Part shown: positions 1 through 8,006 of the stretch, one piece after another
Numbering within the stretch: the first letter of the stretch is position 1
Layout: each line of letters begins with the position of its first letter
Assembly (NCBI GenBank): GCA_040235395.1
Contig: JBECKS010000199.1
Span: 1-25,970 of the forward strand
Direction: 5' to 3'
DNA length: 25,970 nucleotides
DNA from: JBECKS01 sp040235395
GTDB lineage: Bacteria; Pseudomonadota; Gammaproteobacteria; Pseudomonadales; JBECKS01
Made by a program: the position numbers and the translations under genes
The notes under the pieces: model-generated
Told to the model about the DNA's origin: nothing
The model's input: the letters and a program-made list of their open reading frames with translations, nothing else
Database searches by the model: none

Positions 1-334
1 ATATGCATGAGCATAGGAAAACTGACAGCAGGAAAAAACGATAGTAGCTGTGAATAGAGTTTTAGCTATTCGATAAAGCATAATTTTTCATCCATGAAAT
101 TAAACAAGCTGACTTATCCGTGTCAGATAAAAATCATAGAATCATTCTGCTTCAATTCAAGCTTAAGTGTAAAAGTGATTACACTTTGATGGCACTCAAG
201 CAAAAAACCAGCCTTATGCGTTTTTTCTTGTTATCGTGATAACTTATATTCTCTATCAATCCAAAGAAACATCCATGTTTGTATATAAGTCTGTGCTCTT
301 CACAACAATTGCTAACCCTGCCCAAAACTAACTC
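1..334. other. Gene-free AT-rich leader region with small palindromes
   Basis: I see no coding region here on either strand. The stretch is AT-rich and holds three small dyads. AAGTGTAA (165-172) pairs with TTACACTT (179-186) across a 6-base loop. AAAAAAC (202-208) pairs with GTTTTTT (220-226). GTTATC-GT-GATAAC (230-243) is a near-perfect operator-like palindrome. None is close enough to the toxin gene start to be assigned as its operator with confidence. The A-run/T-run hairpin at 202-226 could be a weak terminator for a gene lying left of the window. Confidence 0.5.
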
Positions 335-363
335 TTTACAATATATCATATTTGACATAATCT
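335..363 (+). promoter_or_regulatory. Candidate sigma-70 promoter of the toxin-antitoxin pair
   Basis: A -35-like TTTACA (335-340), a 17-base spacer and a -10-like TAATCT (358-363) lie just upstream of the toxin ATG at 370. With normal spacing, transcription would begin at or within a base or two of the ATG, so the mRNA would have little or no leader. This agrees with the lack of a Shine-Dalgarno sequence before 370. Confidence 0.45.
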
Positions 364-369
364 ATTTTC

Positions 370-708
370 ATGAGATCCAAGGACAAGGTGCTCATCTGGC
401 TTCACGGTGAAGTTAAAACACCACCATTTTCCATTTCGGCTCGCATTGAAGCTGGGGTTTTGCTACGACTACTGCAGTCTGGTAAGAATATAGGTATGCC
501 ACATTCCAGACCTATGCCTACAATTAGTAAAAGGTGCCATGAATTGAGAGTTAATGATGAGGATAAGACTTGGAGAATTATTTACAGGATTGACGAGGAT
601 GCAATCATTATTCTTGAAGTCTTTGCCAAGAAAACAGAAACAACTACTAAAAAAGTAATTGAAGTTTGTAAGAGAAGACTGAGAGGGTATGACAATGTTA
701 CAAAGTAA
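370..708 (+). CDS. RelE/HigB-type toxin, phage Gp49-like family
   Basis: A protein of 112 residues that I recognise as a Gp49-like member of the RelE/ParE toxin superfamily. The conserved segments are WLHGEVKTPPFS near residues 10-21, the MPHSRPMP block near 43-50, CHELRV near 57-62, WRIIYRID near 68-75, and the C-terminal KRRLRGYD. Family members are toxins of type II toxin-antitoxin systems, usually mRNA interferases of the RelE/HigB kind, although catalysis is not shown for every Gp49-like protein. The gene overlaps the following helix-turn-helix gene by 14 bases, giving the toxin-first order typical of HigBA-like pairs. No ribosome binding site precedes the ATG. A GTG at 388 lies behind AAGGA (379-383), but the spacing is short, so ATG 370 is preferred. 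Confidence 0.85.
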   Translation: MRSKDKVLIWLHGEVKTPPFSISARIEAGVLLRLLQSGKNIGMPHSRPMPTISKRCHELRVNDEDKTWRIIYRIDEDAIIILEVFAKKTETTTKKVIEVCKRRLRGYDNVTK

Positions 709-1012
709 AAAAAAGAAACTTGAGGCTAAAGGCTGGCAAGTTGGATCAACCTCAGACTTTCTGAAACTGAGCCCAGAAGAAGAAGCATATATTGAGTTGA
801 AACTTGCTCTTTGTAACAAATTAAAACAGCTAAGAACCAAGAATCACTTAACGCAAAATGACGTAGCCAAGTTAATTAATTCAAGTCAGTCTCGCGTTGC
901 AAAAATGGAAGCTGGAGATCCCTCAGTTTCGATTGATCTTGTTATTAAAACGCTGCTATCTACAGGGGCTACCAATAAGGATTTGGCCAAGGTGATTGCT
1001 TCTACAGCATAA
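695..1012 (+). CDS. XRE-family antitoxin with helix-turn-helix
   Basis: A 105-residue protein if started at ATG 695. An ATG at 689 is in frame, but the ribosome site GAGAGG (681-686) sits only 2 bases from it and 8 bases from 695, so 695 is preferred. The C-terminal half is a Cro/C1-type helix-turn-helix: LRTKNHLTQNDVAKLINSSQ, then SRVAKMEAGD. The N-terminal half is lysine-rich and then acidic, and probably contacts the toxin (inference). It is translationally coupled to the toxin through the 14-base overlap. As known for HigA/XRE antitoxins, it should neutralise the toxin and repress the shared promoter. Nothing suggests it is degraded: the HTH core is complete and the gene ends just before a strong terminator. 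Confidence 0.85.
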   Translation: MLQSKKKKLEAKGWQVGSTSDFLKLSPEEEAYIELKLALCNKLKQLRTKNHLTQNDVAKLINSSQSRVAKMEAGDPSVSIDLVIKTLLSTGATNKDLAKVIASTA

Positions 1013-1044
1013 TAGCAGTTTTATTTTTCTTTATTTCAAACAAT

Positions 1045-1071
1045 AAAAAAGCCGCATAAAGCGGCTTTTTT
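1045..1071. terminator. Bidirectional rho-independent terminator
   Basis: A-run (1045-1050), GCCGC, loop ATAAA, GCGGC and T-run (1066-1071) form an 11-base-pair hairpin that works in both directions. It serves the antitoxin gene from the left and the OmpA gene from the right. It is the reverse complement of the hairpin at 2301-2327. Confidence 0.9.
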
Positions 1072-1093
1072 AATCAGGTTTATATCTTAAAGT

Positions 1094-2170
1094 TTATTCA
1101 ACCACTTTAAATTCAACACGTCTGTTCTTGGCTCTGCCTTCAGCGGTGCTGTTATCGGCGATTGGATTTTCTTCGCCATAGCCTTTTGAGTCTAAACGTG
1201 AACCATCAATACCTTTACCCACCAGATAGTTTTTAACGGTTTCAGCTCGTTGGTTAGAAAGGTTCAGGTTGTAGTTAGCATCACCCATGCTATCGCTGTA
1301 AGCCTGCACTTCGAGTTTAATGGTGCTGTTCTTTGCTAGCACTTCTGCAGCGGCATCGAGTGTTGCAAGGGAATCACTGGTTAGTTCTTTTGAATTGCTT
1401 TTGAAGTTAATACCTTTCAAGTCAATTTTAGAAAGAATTTCTTTTTTCTCTTCTGAAGTAATCACCACAGGGCAGCCATTGCTATCGATGTTTGCACCGG
1501 CACTGGTTCCTGGGCATTTATCGTTTGCATCGGCAATGCCGTCTCCGTCTTCATCTGCCATGGTATCTGCGGCTTCGCTTGCTTCGGTCATTGGCTCTTC
1601 TTGCATGGCTTCTTCTTGCATACTGTCTGATGAACTGGTGTCGTTACCACTTGAACTTGAACCACCGAATTTTAATGCGGCAGTAAGGAAAATGGCTGAG
1701 GTTTCACTGCCATAACCGCGGTATTCAAGGCGACTGAACCAGTTTTCTTTTACATTCCAACGAAGGCCTAAACCATAACCCACACGGATTTTATCGTCGC
1801 TTTCTACACCAGGAGCGCTGCCAGTACTTATTTGGGTGGCGCCCGCTCTCACATATATTGACCATGGATCAACATTGTTATGCCAGTGATATAAACCACT
1901 GATACCAAGCGTTGACACATCAATATCTTCACCAGCAAATACCGCACTACCTAAATCGTGGTAATAAATTTCACCGCTGATGTTTGCATTGAAATCCCTA
2001 CCTAGAAAAATTGCCATGGCTGTGTCTTTATCATCATCAAGGGTGACCCCATCTGGGTCAAACATGGATTGGCCAACACCGATGCCGACATAGTTGTCTG
2101 CTGCTTGAAGGTTAAAGCTCATAAGAGCTAGCGCACAGGCAAATGAATGAATGATTATTTTATTTAACAT
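1094..2170 (-). CDS. OmpA-family outer membrane protein with TSP3 calcium repeat
   Basis: A 358-residue exported protein. The ATG at 2170 is chosen because GGAGA lies 6 bases upstream and a clean signal peptide follows (residues 1-23, ending SFNLQA before ADNY). Reading frame further upstream has no such features. Residues 24-170 look like an eight-stranded beta-barrel with alternating hydrophobic and aromatic strands. Residues 171-205 are a Ser/Glu/Met-rich linker. Residues 206-233 hold a thrombospondin type-3-like repeat (DEDGDGIADANDKCP ... CP). Residues 254-358 form the OmpA peptidoglycan-binding domain (YSDSMGD, LSNQRAETV, GYGEENP, GRAKNRRVEF). D293 and R308 align with the two diaminopimelate-binding residues of the family. 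It should anchor the outer membrane to the cell wall. Both flanks carry terminators, so it is probably a single-gene unit. Confidence 0.9.
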   Translation of the reverse strand: MLNKIIIHSFACALALMSFNLQAADNYVGIGVGQSMFDPDGVTLDDDKDTAMAIFLGRDFNANISGEIYYHDLGSAVFAGEDIDVSTLGISGLYHWHNNVDPWSIYVRAGATQISTGSAPGVESDDKIRVGYGLGLRWNVKENWFSRLEYRGYGSETSAIFLTAALKFGGSSSSGNDTSSSDSMQEEAMQEEPMTEASEAADTMADEDGDGIADANDKCPGTSAGANIDSNGCPVVITSEEKKEILSKIDLKGINFKSNSKELTSDSLATLDAAAEVLAKNSTIKLEVQAYSDSMGDANYNLNLSNQRAETVKNYLVGKGIDGSRLDSKGYGEENPIADNSTAEGRAKNRRVEFKVVE

Positions 2171-2300
2171 GATTTTCTCCGTATTCCTTAACTTGAAAAG
2201 TGAATGCATAACAGCAACATCCATTGCATTGAATGCTACAGGACGCAACCACTTTAGGATTTAAAGACTGCTGAGTAAAGCGATGAAGGGAGCAAGACAT

Positions 2301-2327
2301 AAAAAAAGCCGCTTTATGCGGCTTTTT
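2301..2327. terminator. Rho-independent terminator after secG-tRNA-Leu
   Basis: A-run, GCCGC (2308-2312), loop TTTAT, GCGGC (2318-2322) and T-run (2323-2327). In the leftward direction it ends the secG/tRNA-Leu transcript before the OmpA promoter region. The stem is identical to that at 1045-1071, and the loop is its reverse complement. Confidence 0.88.
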
Positions 2328-2343
2328 GTAGCTTTCTGTATTT

Positions 2344-2429
2344 TGGTGCCGAAGGGGGGATTTGAACCCCCACGAGCGAAGCTCACCACCCCCTCAAGAT
2401 GGCGTGTCTACCAATTCCACCACTTCGGC
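2344..2429 (-). tRNA. tRNA-Leu (anticodon GAG)
   Basis: On the minus strand the gene begins GCCGAAG and ends CTTCGGC-ACCA, so CCA is encoded. It has a D-arm GGTGGAATTGGTAGACAC, an anticodon arm CCATC-TTGAGGG-GGTGG with GAG at positions 34-36, a long class II variable arm (GAGC-TTC-GCTC), and a T-arm with GTTCAAATC. The 86-nucleotide length fits a leucine tRNA. It lies 18 bases after secG, as in many gammaproteobacteria, and is probably cotranscribed with it. Confidence 0.97.
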
Positions 2430-2447
2430 TAATAGGTCGTTCCTTTC

Positions 2448-2786
2448 TTATTCTGAAGGAAGGTCGTCGTTGACTGGATTGACAGTAACGGTTGGAACAT
2501 CCTGTTGAGGCGCAGTTTTTACGGTTTCTGCAGCAGGAATAATAACTTGGTCAGAATTCAGGTGACGATTGAAGTAGGCAAGCACGAGACTGGTTGAGAA
2601 AAACAGTACCAACAATGCAACGGTTACCTTGGTCAGCAAAGGTGCTGAACCTGCAGTACCCAGAAGCGATTGCTGAGAACCACCACCAAAAGCTGCACCA
2701 CCATCTGCATTACTTTTTTGTAGCAGTATCAAACCAATAATGCTGATTGATACGAGCATATGAAAAACCAGAATTGCCTTATCCAC
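2448..2786 (-). CDS. secG: SecG, protein translocase subunit
   Basis: A 112-residue inner membrane protein that supports the SecYE channel during export. Two hydrophobic segments, around residues 4-22 and 52-71, flank the conserved cytoplasmic loop with the family sequence QKSNADGGAAFGGGS. The C-terminal tail is polar and poorly conserved, as usual. The start is GTG at 2786, one base after the tpiA stop codon. Its Shine-Dalgarno (AAGGTGA) lies inside the last tpiA codons, so the two genes are translationally coupled. Downstream comes tRNA-Leu, the usual neighbour. Confidence 0.95.
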   Translation of the reverse strand: MDKAILVFHMLVSISIIGLILLQKSNADGGAAFGGGSQQSLLGTAGSAPLLTKVTVALLVLFFSTSLVLAYFNRHLNSDQVIIPAAETVKTAPQQDVPTVTVNPVNDDLPSE

Positions 2787-2787
2787 G

Positions 2788-3537
2788 TTAAATCACCTTA
2801 CAAATTTTTATGAAACTTTCCGCTTGAAGGGAAGCGCCGCCAATCAAACCGCCATCAATATCAGCTTGACTGAATAAATCAGCGGCATTGCTTTCATTCA
2901 CACTACCGCCATAAATAATTCTTAACTGCTCTGCGATTGTTTTATCAAATGTCGCAACACAATCACGTAAAACCTTATGAACTTCTTGAGCCTGTTCTGG
3001 GCTAGCAGTTTCACCCGTACCTATTGCCCAAATGGGTTCATAGGCAAGCACTGCATTTTTGAAACTCGCAACACCTGTTACTTCAAGAACGGCTTTTAAT
3101 TGCTGGCTAACCACTTGCTGAGTTAAACCAGCCTGCCTTTCTTTTAATGTTTCTCCCACACAAAGAATGGGGCAAATACCTTGCGCCTGTAAGCGCTGAA
3201 ACTTCGTCGCTATTTGCGCATCACTTTCGTGGAAATACTGCCTTCTTTCAGAGTGCCCAATAATGGCAAACTTACATGCCATGTCAGCAAGCATACTTGC
3301 TGAAATCTCGCCGGTATAAGCACCTTCTTCAAATTCACTAACGTTCTGTGCCGCCAGTTGCAAGCCATCGTTCTTACAATACTCACTGACCTGCCCCAGA
3401 TATGCATAGGGCGCAGCAATCACAACATCAACAGGAAGATCAGCATTGAAAGAGGCATTAAAGGCTTCAAGCAAGGTCTTGTTAGAGACCTTATCGCCAT
3501 GCATTTTCCAGTTTGCAGCTACCAGTGGTCGCCTCAT
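2788..3537 (-). CDS. tpiA: Triosephosphate isomerase
   Basis: A 249-residue TIM-barrel enzyme interconverting dihydroxyacetone phosphate and glyceraldehyde 3-phosphate in glycolysis and gluconeogenesis. Visible catalytic elements are N10 and K12 in AANWKMHG, the histidine of IIGHSERR (near residue 95), the catalytic glutamate in AYEPIWAIGTG (near 167) with the flexible loop 6, and the phosphate-gripping YGGSV and GGLIGGASL segments near the C-terminus. Length is normal for the family. ATG 3537 has AGGAG upstream at good spacing. A 147-base gap separates it from glmM, so it may have its own promoter there, though I could not pick one with confidence. Confidence 0.97.
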   Translation of the reverse strand: MRRPLVAANWKMHGDKVSNKTLLEAFNASFNADLPVDVVIAAPYAYLGQVSEYCKNDGLQLAAQNVSEFEEGAYTGEISASMLADMACKFAIIGHSERRQYFHESDAQIATKFQRLQAQGICPILCVGETLKERQAGLTQQVVSQQLKAVLEVTGVASFKNAVLAYEPIWAIGTGETASPEQAQEVHKVLRDCVATFDKTIAEQLRIIYGGSVNESNAADLFSQADIDGGLIGGASLQAESFIKICKVI

Positions 3538-3684
3538 TGAATTTCGCTCCTGCTCACTAGCTAGCTAAGCTGCGATACCTGACGCTACCAAGTGTTTGAA
3601 AAATCACCGTCATTGGGGAAACGGCGGCAATGTTAACTGAACTGACAGGCAAAGCCAACAAGCCCAGGGAATCGCTTTAACAGC

Positions 3685-5043
3685 TTAACCCGCGTGTTTT
3701 TTAATACAATCCGCAAGCTGATGCACATGGGTGCTCACCAGCTGCTCATCTTCTGCTTCCACCATTACTCTGATTAAAGGTTCTGTACCCGATGGACGAA
3801 GCAAGACTCTTCCTCGATTACCTAAACTCTTCTCAACATCACTGACACAGGCTTTAACCTCTGGAAGTTCTATCAAGGCTTTTGCCTCACCACTATTGAA
3901 AGGAACATTAATCATGGTTTGTGGAAGTTTTTTAAAGCCCTTACAAAGCTCTGACATAGTTCCACCACTGTCTTTCAGGGCATGCAAAACCTGTAGTGCT
4001 GAAATAATACCGTCTCCAGTTGTGGTTTTATCCAGGCACAGTACATGACCTGAAGATTCACCGCCCAACTGCCAATTGCGTTCCACAAGTTCTGACATCA
4101 CGTACCTGTCGCCCACTTTTGAACGCACAAACTCAACACCCAAGCTAGTGATAGCCTGTTCAAGCCCAAGGTTGCTCATCACGGTTCCAACCACACCGCC
4201 TTCCATAATACCTTGCTTAATACGGTGTCTGGTGATGATGTAAAGGATGTCATCGCCATCTACCAGGTTGCCTTTTTCATCAACAAAAACCAGTCTGTCA
4301 CCATCACCATCGAAACCGATTCCAAAATCAGCATTACGTTCTAACACAGCTTTTTGCAAAGCAGCAGGGTCGGTGGAACCACAGCCTTCATTAATGTTAA
4401 AACCATCTGGAGAAACACCTATAGCAGAAACCTCTGCACCTAATTCCTCAAATACGTCGGGTGCGATGTCATAGGTGGCACCATGTGCACAATCCACCAC
4501 AATTTTGTAGCCTGAAAAATCACGCGCAGATAAAGGCAAAGTGCTTTTGCAGAATTCAATATAACGACCACGAGCACCTTCAATGCGTCTTACTTTCCCT
4601 AACTCAAAACTTGGCAAGGTAACCATGGGTTCATCAAGCATTGCTTCTATAGCCAATTCAATCTCATCGGGCAACTTGGTGCCTTCGCTTGAGAAAAACT
4701 TGACGCCATTATCGTGATAAGGATTATGAGAGGCGCTAATCACTATGCCTGCTTGTCCGTGAAATGTTCTTGTTAAGTATGCAATTGCTGGCGTAGGCAT
4801 GGGGCCAAGCAAACGAACATTCGCACCTGCAGCGGAAAGCCCTGCTTCAAGGGCAGACTCGAACATATAACCTGAAATCCTGGTGTCTTTTCCAATCAAG
4901 ACTTTAGTAGGTTTATCACCTCTTCCTTGCGAAAACACTTTACCAATAGCCCAACCGAGCTTGAGCACAAACTCAGGGTTGATATTCCCTTCGCCAACTA
5001 AACCGCGAATTCCATCTGTACCGAAATATTTTTTCTTGCTCAC
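3685..5043 (-). CDS. glmM: Phosphoglucosamine mutase
   Basis: A 452-residue phosphohexomutase making glucosamine 1-phosphate from glucosamine 6-phosphate, the route to UDP-GlcNAc for peptidoglycan and lipopolysaccharide. The phosphoserine loop is ISASHNP with the active serine at S105. The magnesium loop is DGDGDR at 245-250, the sugar loop GGESSGH at 327-333, and the phosphate-binding loop RPSGTEP at 416-422. The start is GTG at 5043, overlapping the folP stop by four bases (GTGA), with GGAG in the end of folP as ribosome site. Translation of folP and glmM is therefore coupled. The folP-glmM pair is conserved in gammaproteobacteria. Confidence 0.97.
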   Translation of the reverse strand: MSKKKYFGTDGIRGLVGEGNINPEFVLKLGWAIGKVFSQGRGDKPTKVLIGKDTRISGYMFESALEAGLSAAGANVRLLGPMPTPAIAYLTRTFHGQAGIVISASHNPYHDNGVKFFSSEGTKLPDEIELAIEAMLDEPMVTLPSFELGKVRRIEGARGRYIEFCKSTLPLSARDFSGYKIVVDCAHGATYDIAPDVFEELGAEVSAIGVSPDGFNINEGCGSTDPAALQKAVLERNADFGIGFDGDGDRLVFVDEKGNLVDGDDILYIITRHRIKQGIMEGGVVGTVMSNLGLEQAITSLGVEFVRSKVGDRYVMSELVERNWQLGGESSGHVLCLDKTTTGDGIISALQVLHALKDSGGTMSELCKGFKKLPQTMINVPFNSGEAKALIELPEVKACVSDVEKSLGNRGRVLLRPSGTEPLIRVMVEAEDEQLVSTHVHQLADCIKKHAG

Positions 5044-5846
5044 ACAAGCTCCTCACACATGATTGCCCAGGTCATATCAAGTACATCTCTACTTTCACTC
5101 ACATCATGCACTCGTAAAATGTTTGCTCCGTTCTGAACAGCTACACTTAAAGTAGCCAGACTGCCGTAGAGTCTTTCGTTCACTTCTTTTTTTAATGTCA
5201 TGCCAATCATGGATTTTCGTGAAGTTCCCACCAGTATTGGGCAATCCAGTTCCTTCAACACCTCAAGACGATTGAGCAATCGTAAATTGTGTTGCAGGCT
5301 TTTTCCAAAACCAAAACCTGGATCAACCACCAAACGCTTTTTTTCAATGCCTGCCTGTTCACAGAATGCCACACGTTCTTGCAGGAAATCCTTAACTGAC
5401 ACCAGCACATCCTGATAGTCAGGATTTTGCTGCATGTTTTCAGGCTCGCCCTGCATGTGCATCAGACAAATCTGGCAATCACTATCTTTAAGGAAGTCCA
5501 GATTATCCAGTCTTGCCAAAGCCCTGACATCGTTAATCATGTCTGCCCCTAATTTCAACGCTTCCTGCATTAACAGAGCATTACTGGTATCCACTGAAAC
5601 GGGAATTTCGAAGCTTTTTTTTATGCCTTCTAATACAGGCAATACCCTATCCATCTCTTCCTGGTCACTGACAGGCTCAGCGCCCGGACGTGTGGACTCA
5701 CCCCCAAGATCGAGCATATCTGCACCTTCTTTGATGAGCACTTCGCTACGCTTTAATGCCTGATCAAGTGAATTGAACAAACCACCATCAGAGAATGAAT
5801 CTGGTGTCAGATTCAGAATGGCCATTAAACGGGGTTTCTTGAGCAC
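5040..5846 (-). CDS. folP: Dihydropteroate synthase
   Basis: A 268-residue TIM-barrel enzyme joining p-aminobenzoate to dihydropterin pyrophosphate, the sulfonamide target of folate synthesis. The signature loops are present: ILNLTPDSFSDGG at residues 10-22, DLGGESTRPGAEP at 46-58, and the DPGFGFGKS segment with the later GTSRKS lysine/serine motif. The start is a GTG at 5846 with a poor ribosome site. ATG at 5825 (M8) is an alternative but would trim the first strand. The gene begins only 28 bases after a strong terminator that follows ftsH, so its expression depends on readthrough or on a promoter hidden in that interval. Confidence 0.95.
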   Translation of the reverse strand: MLKKPRLMAILNLTPDSFSDGGLFNSLDQALKRSEVLIKEGADMLDLGGESTRPGAEPVSDQEEMDRVLPVLEGIKKSFEIPVSVDTSNALLMQEALKLGADMINDVRALARLDNLDFLKDSDCQICLMHMQGEPENMQQNPDYQDVLVSVKDFLQERVAFCEQAGIEKKRLVVDPGFGFGKSLQHNLRLLNRLEVLKELDCPILVGTSRKSMIGMTLKKEVNERLYGSLATLSVAVQNGANILRVHDVSESRDVLDMTWAIMCEELV

Positions 5847-5874
5847 TCTTGTAATTCCGGCTTTCCCAAAAAAG

Positions 5875-5910
5875 AAAAAGCCTCAACCCTGTTAGGGGAT
5901 GAAGCTTTTT
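5875..5910 (-). terminator. Strong intrinsic terminator between ftsH and folP
   Basis: Read leftwards, AAAAAGC (5910-5904) pairs with GCTTTTT (5881-5875). Inner pairing of TCA/TGA and CCCT/AGGG surrounds a short loop, and the T-run continues into the next bases. It begins 15 bases after the ftsH stop codon. It would end ftsH transcripts or attenuate folP-glmM. Confidence 0.8.
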
Positions 5911-5925
5911 CGTATCAATATATTA

Positions 5926-7887
5926 TTAGACTTCGCTTGCGGGTCCGCCTACGCTCGTTCCACCACTCTTGCCATCAGACTCTGGTTTACTCACGCCAGA
6001 TTCCGGTGTTGATGGTGCGCCACTCGCGCCTGAACCTGTGCCCTTGTTATCCCAGTCTTTCGGCTCACGCACTGCTTTTCTTGCCATTAAATCATCAATC
6101 TGGGCAGCATCGAGGGTTTCGTATTTCATCAAAGCATCTTTCATGGCATGAAGAATATCGATATTTTCTTCCAGTATTTGCTTGGCTTTTGCATAAGCAT
6201 CATCAATGATTTTTCTTACTTCACCATCAATGGCTTCAGCAGTTACCGAGGAAACATTCTTGGTTTGTGTTACTGATTTTCCAAGGAACACTTCACCTTC
6301 CTCTTCTTCGTAACTCAGCGGCCCCATCTTTTCAGAGAGACCCCACTTGGTCACCATGTTACGTGCCATTTGTGTTGCCCGCTGAATGTCATTAGAAGCA
6401 CCTGTGGTAACACCATCGAATCCCAGCGTGATTTCCTCGGCAATTCGACCACCAAAAAGACTGGCAATCTGACCTTCGAGTTGGCGTTTTGAAACGCTGT
6501 ATTTATCTTCTTCAGGTAAATACATGGTGACACCTAAGGCTCTACCGCGAGGAATGATACTCACTTTATAAACAGGATCATGCTCAGGCACTAAACGCCC
6601 AACGATGGCGTGACCCGCTTCATGATAAGCCGTATTCACCTTTTCCTTTTCAGACATCACCATGGTTTTGCGCTCAGCGCCCATCAGGATTTTGTCTTTC
6701 GCCTTTTCAAACTCATTCATTTCAACAATACGTTTGTTCTGGCGTGCTGAAAATAATGCAGCTTCGTTAACAAGGTTCGCTAAATCTGCACCAGAAAATC
6801 CTGGAGTTGCTCTGGCAAGTACAGCCGCATCTACATCGTCGCCGAGAGGTACAGTTCTCATGTGAACACGAAGAATCTGTTCTCTACCTCTGACATCAGG
6901 AAGAGGCACCACAACTTGACGGTCAAAGCGCCCTGGTCTTAACAAGGCAGCATCAAGCACATCGGGTCTGTTAGTTGCGGCAATGACAATCACACCATCA
7001 TTGGGGTCAAAACCATCCATCTCAACCAACAGCTGGTTAAGGGTTTGTTCCCTTTCATCGTGACCACCACCAAGACCCGCACCACGTGAACGACCCACCG
7101 CATCAATCTCATCGATGAAGATAATACAGGGTGCCTGCTTCTTGGCTTGCTCGAACATATCGCGTACACGAGATGCGCCCACACCCACAAACATCTCTAC
7201 GAAATCAGAACCCGAAATAGCAAAGAAAGGTACTTTGGCTTCACCAGCAATGGCTTTAGCCAGTAAGGTTTTACCTGTACCTGGTGAACCCACCATCAGC
7301 ACACCACGAGGAATCTTGCCGCCCAGACGCTGGAACTTGCCCGGGTCTTTCAGGAATTCCACAATTTCCTGAACATCTTCCTTGGCTTCTTCCACGCCTG
7401 CCACATCAGCAAAGGTGGTTTTAATCTGGTCTTCGCTTAGTAAGCGAGCCTTGCTCTTACCAAAGCTCATTGGGCCGCCACGACCACTGGCACCGCCTTG
7501 CATCTGACGCATGAAAAAGCTGAATACCAGAATAATCAGAAGAATGGGGAAACTCGCGATAAAGAGTTGCATGAGCAAACCACGTTGCTCAGGTGCCTTT
7601 CCAGTAATCTCTACATTGTTATCACGAAGGTCAGGCATTAAATCAAGATCAGTCACACCAGGAGGAATAATGACTTTAAAATCGCTGCCATTCATCATTT
7701 TGCCCTGAATGCTATGGCCATCGATTTCTACAGAATTAACACGCCCATTCTCAACTTCTGATATGAATTCTGAGTAACCGAGTGGAACCTCACTGGTACG
7801 CACATTGAAGTTACTGAATACCGAAACCAGAACAACCGCAATCACGGCCCATAAAATCAGATTCTTAATGGTATCGTTCAAAATCAT
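5926..7887 (-). CDS. ftsH: FtsH, membrane AAA+ zinc metalloprotease
   Basis: A 653-residue hexameric inner-membrane protease. It removes misassembled membrane proteins and, in Escherichia coli, degrades LpxC and sigma-32. Transmembrane segments lie at about 8-26 and 104-126, with a periplasmic domain between them. The AAA+ module has Walker A GSPGTGKT at 200-207 (the usual second residue is proline; here it is serine), Walker B IFIDEID at 256-262, and the second region of homology RPGRFDR at 317-323. The peptidase has HEAGH at 422-426 and the third zinc ligand near D500 in ASNDIQRAT. ATG 7887 has GAGG upstream. The neighbour upstream is rlmE, the usual ftsJ-ftsH pair, with a 119-base gap. Confidence 0.98.
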   Translation of the reverse strand: MILNDTIKNLILWAVIAVVLVSVFSNFNVRTSEVPLGYSEFISEVENGRVNSVEIDGHSIQGKMMNGSDFKVIIPPGVTDLDLMPDLRDNNVEITGKAPEQRGLLMQLFIASFPILLIILVFSFFMRQMQGGASGRGGPMSFGKSKARLLSEDQIKTTFADVAGVEEAKEDVQEIVEFLKDPGKFQRLGGKIPRGVLMVGSPGTGKTLLAKAIAGEAKVPFFAISGSDFVEMFVGVGASRVRDMFEQAKKQAPCIIFIDEIDAVGRSRGAGLGGGHDEREQTLNQLLVEMDGFDPNDGVIVIAATNRPDVLDAALLRPGRFDRQVVVPLPDVRGREQILRVHMRTVPLGDDVDAAVLARATPGFSGADLANLVNEAALFSARQNKRIVEMNEFEKAKDKILMGAERKTMVMSEKEKVNTAYHEAGHAIVGRLVPEHDPVYKVSIIPRGRALGVTMYLPEEDKYSVSKRQLEGQIASLFGGRIAEEITLGFDGVTTGASNDIQRATQMARNMVTKWGLSEKMGPLSYEEEEGEVFLGKSVTQTKNVSSVTAEAIDGEVRKIIDDAYAKAKQILEENIDILHAMKDALMKYETLDAAQIDDLMARKAVREPKDWDNKGTGSGASGAPSTPESGVSKPESDGKSGGTSVGGPASEV

Positions 7888-8006
7888 TTCCTCATTTCAA
7901 TTAAAACACTTTCAGGATATCCCTTAATACTACCTATGGCGAATGACCGTGACTAGCGTCAGCCTGTGTATTAGCCACTTTGTCGGGTTCTCAAGCGTGA
8001 AAGCCT

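Noticed and set aside
230..243. GTTATC-GT-GATAAC as operator of the toxin-antitoxin genes
   Set aside because: It lies about 90 bases upstream of the predicted promoter, and no second copy overlaps the promoter itself.
1320..1715. 131-codon frame on the plus strand opposite the OmpA gene
   Set aside because: It lies entirely antisense to a well-supported gene, is rich in low-complexity Ser/Ala runs mirrored from the linker, and has no ribosome site or family resemblance.
2344..2429. tRNA-Leu as an attachment site of an integrated element
   Set aside because: I found no repeat of the tRNA 3' end within 1-2343 and no integrase gene; only the synteny break remains as a hint.
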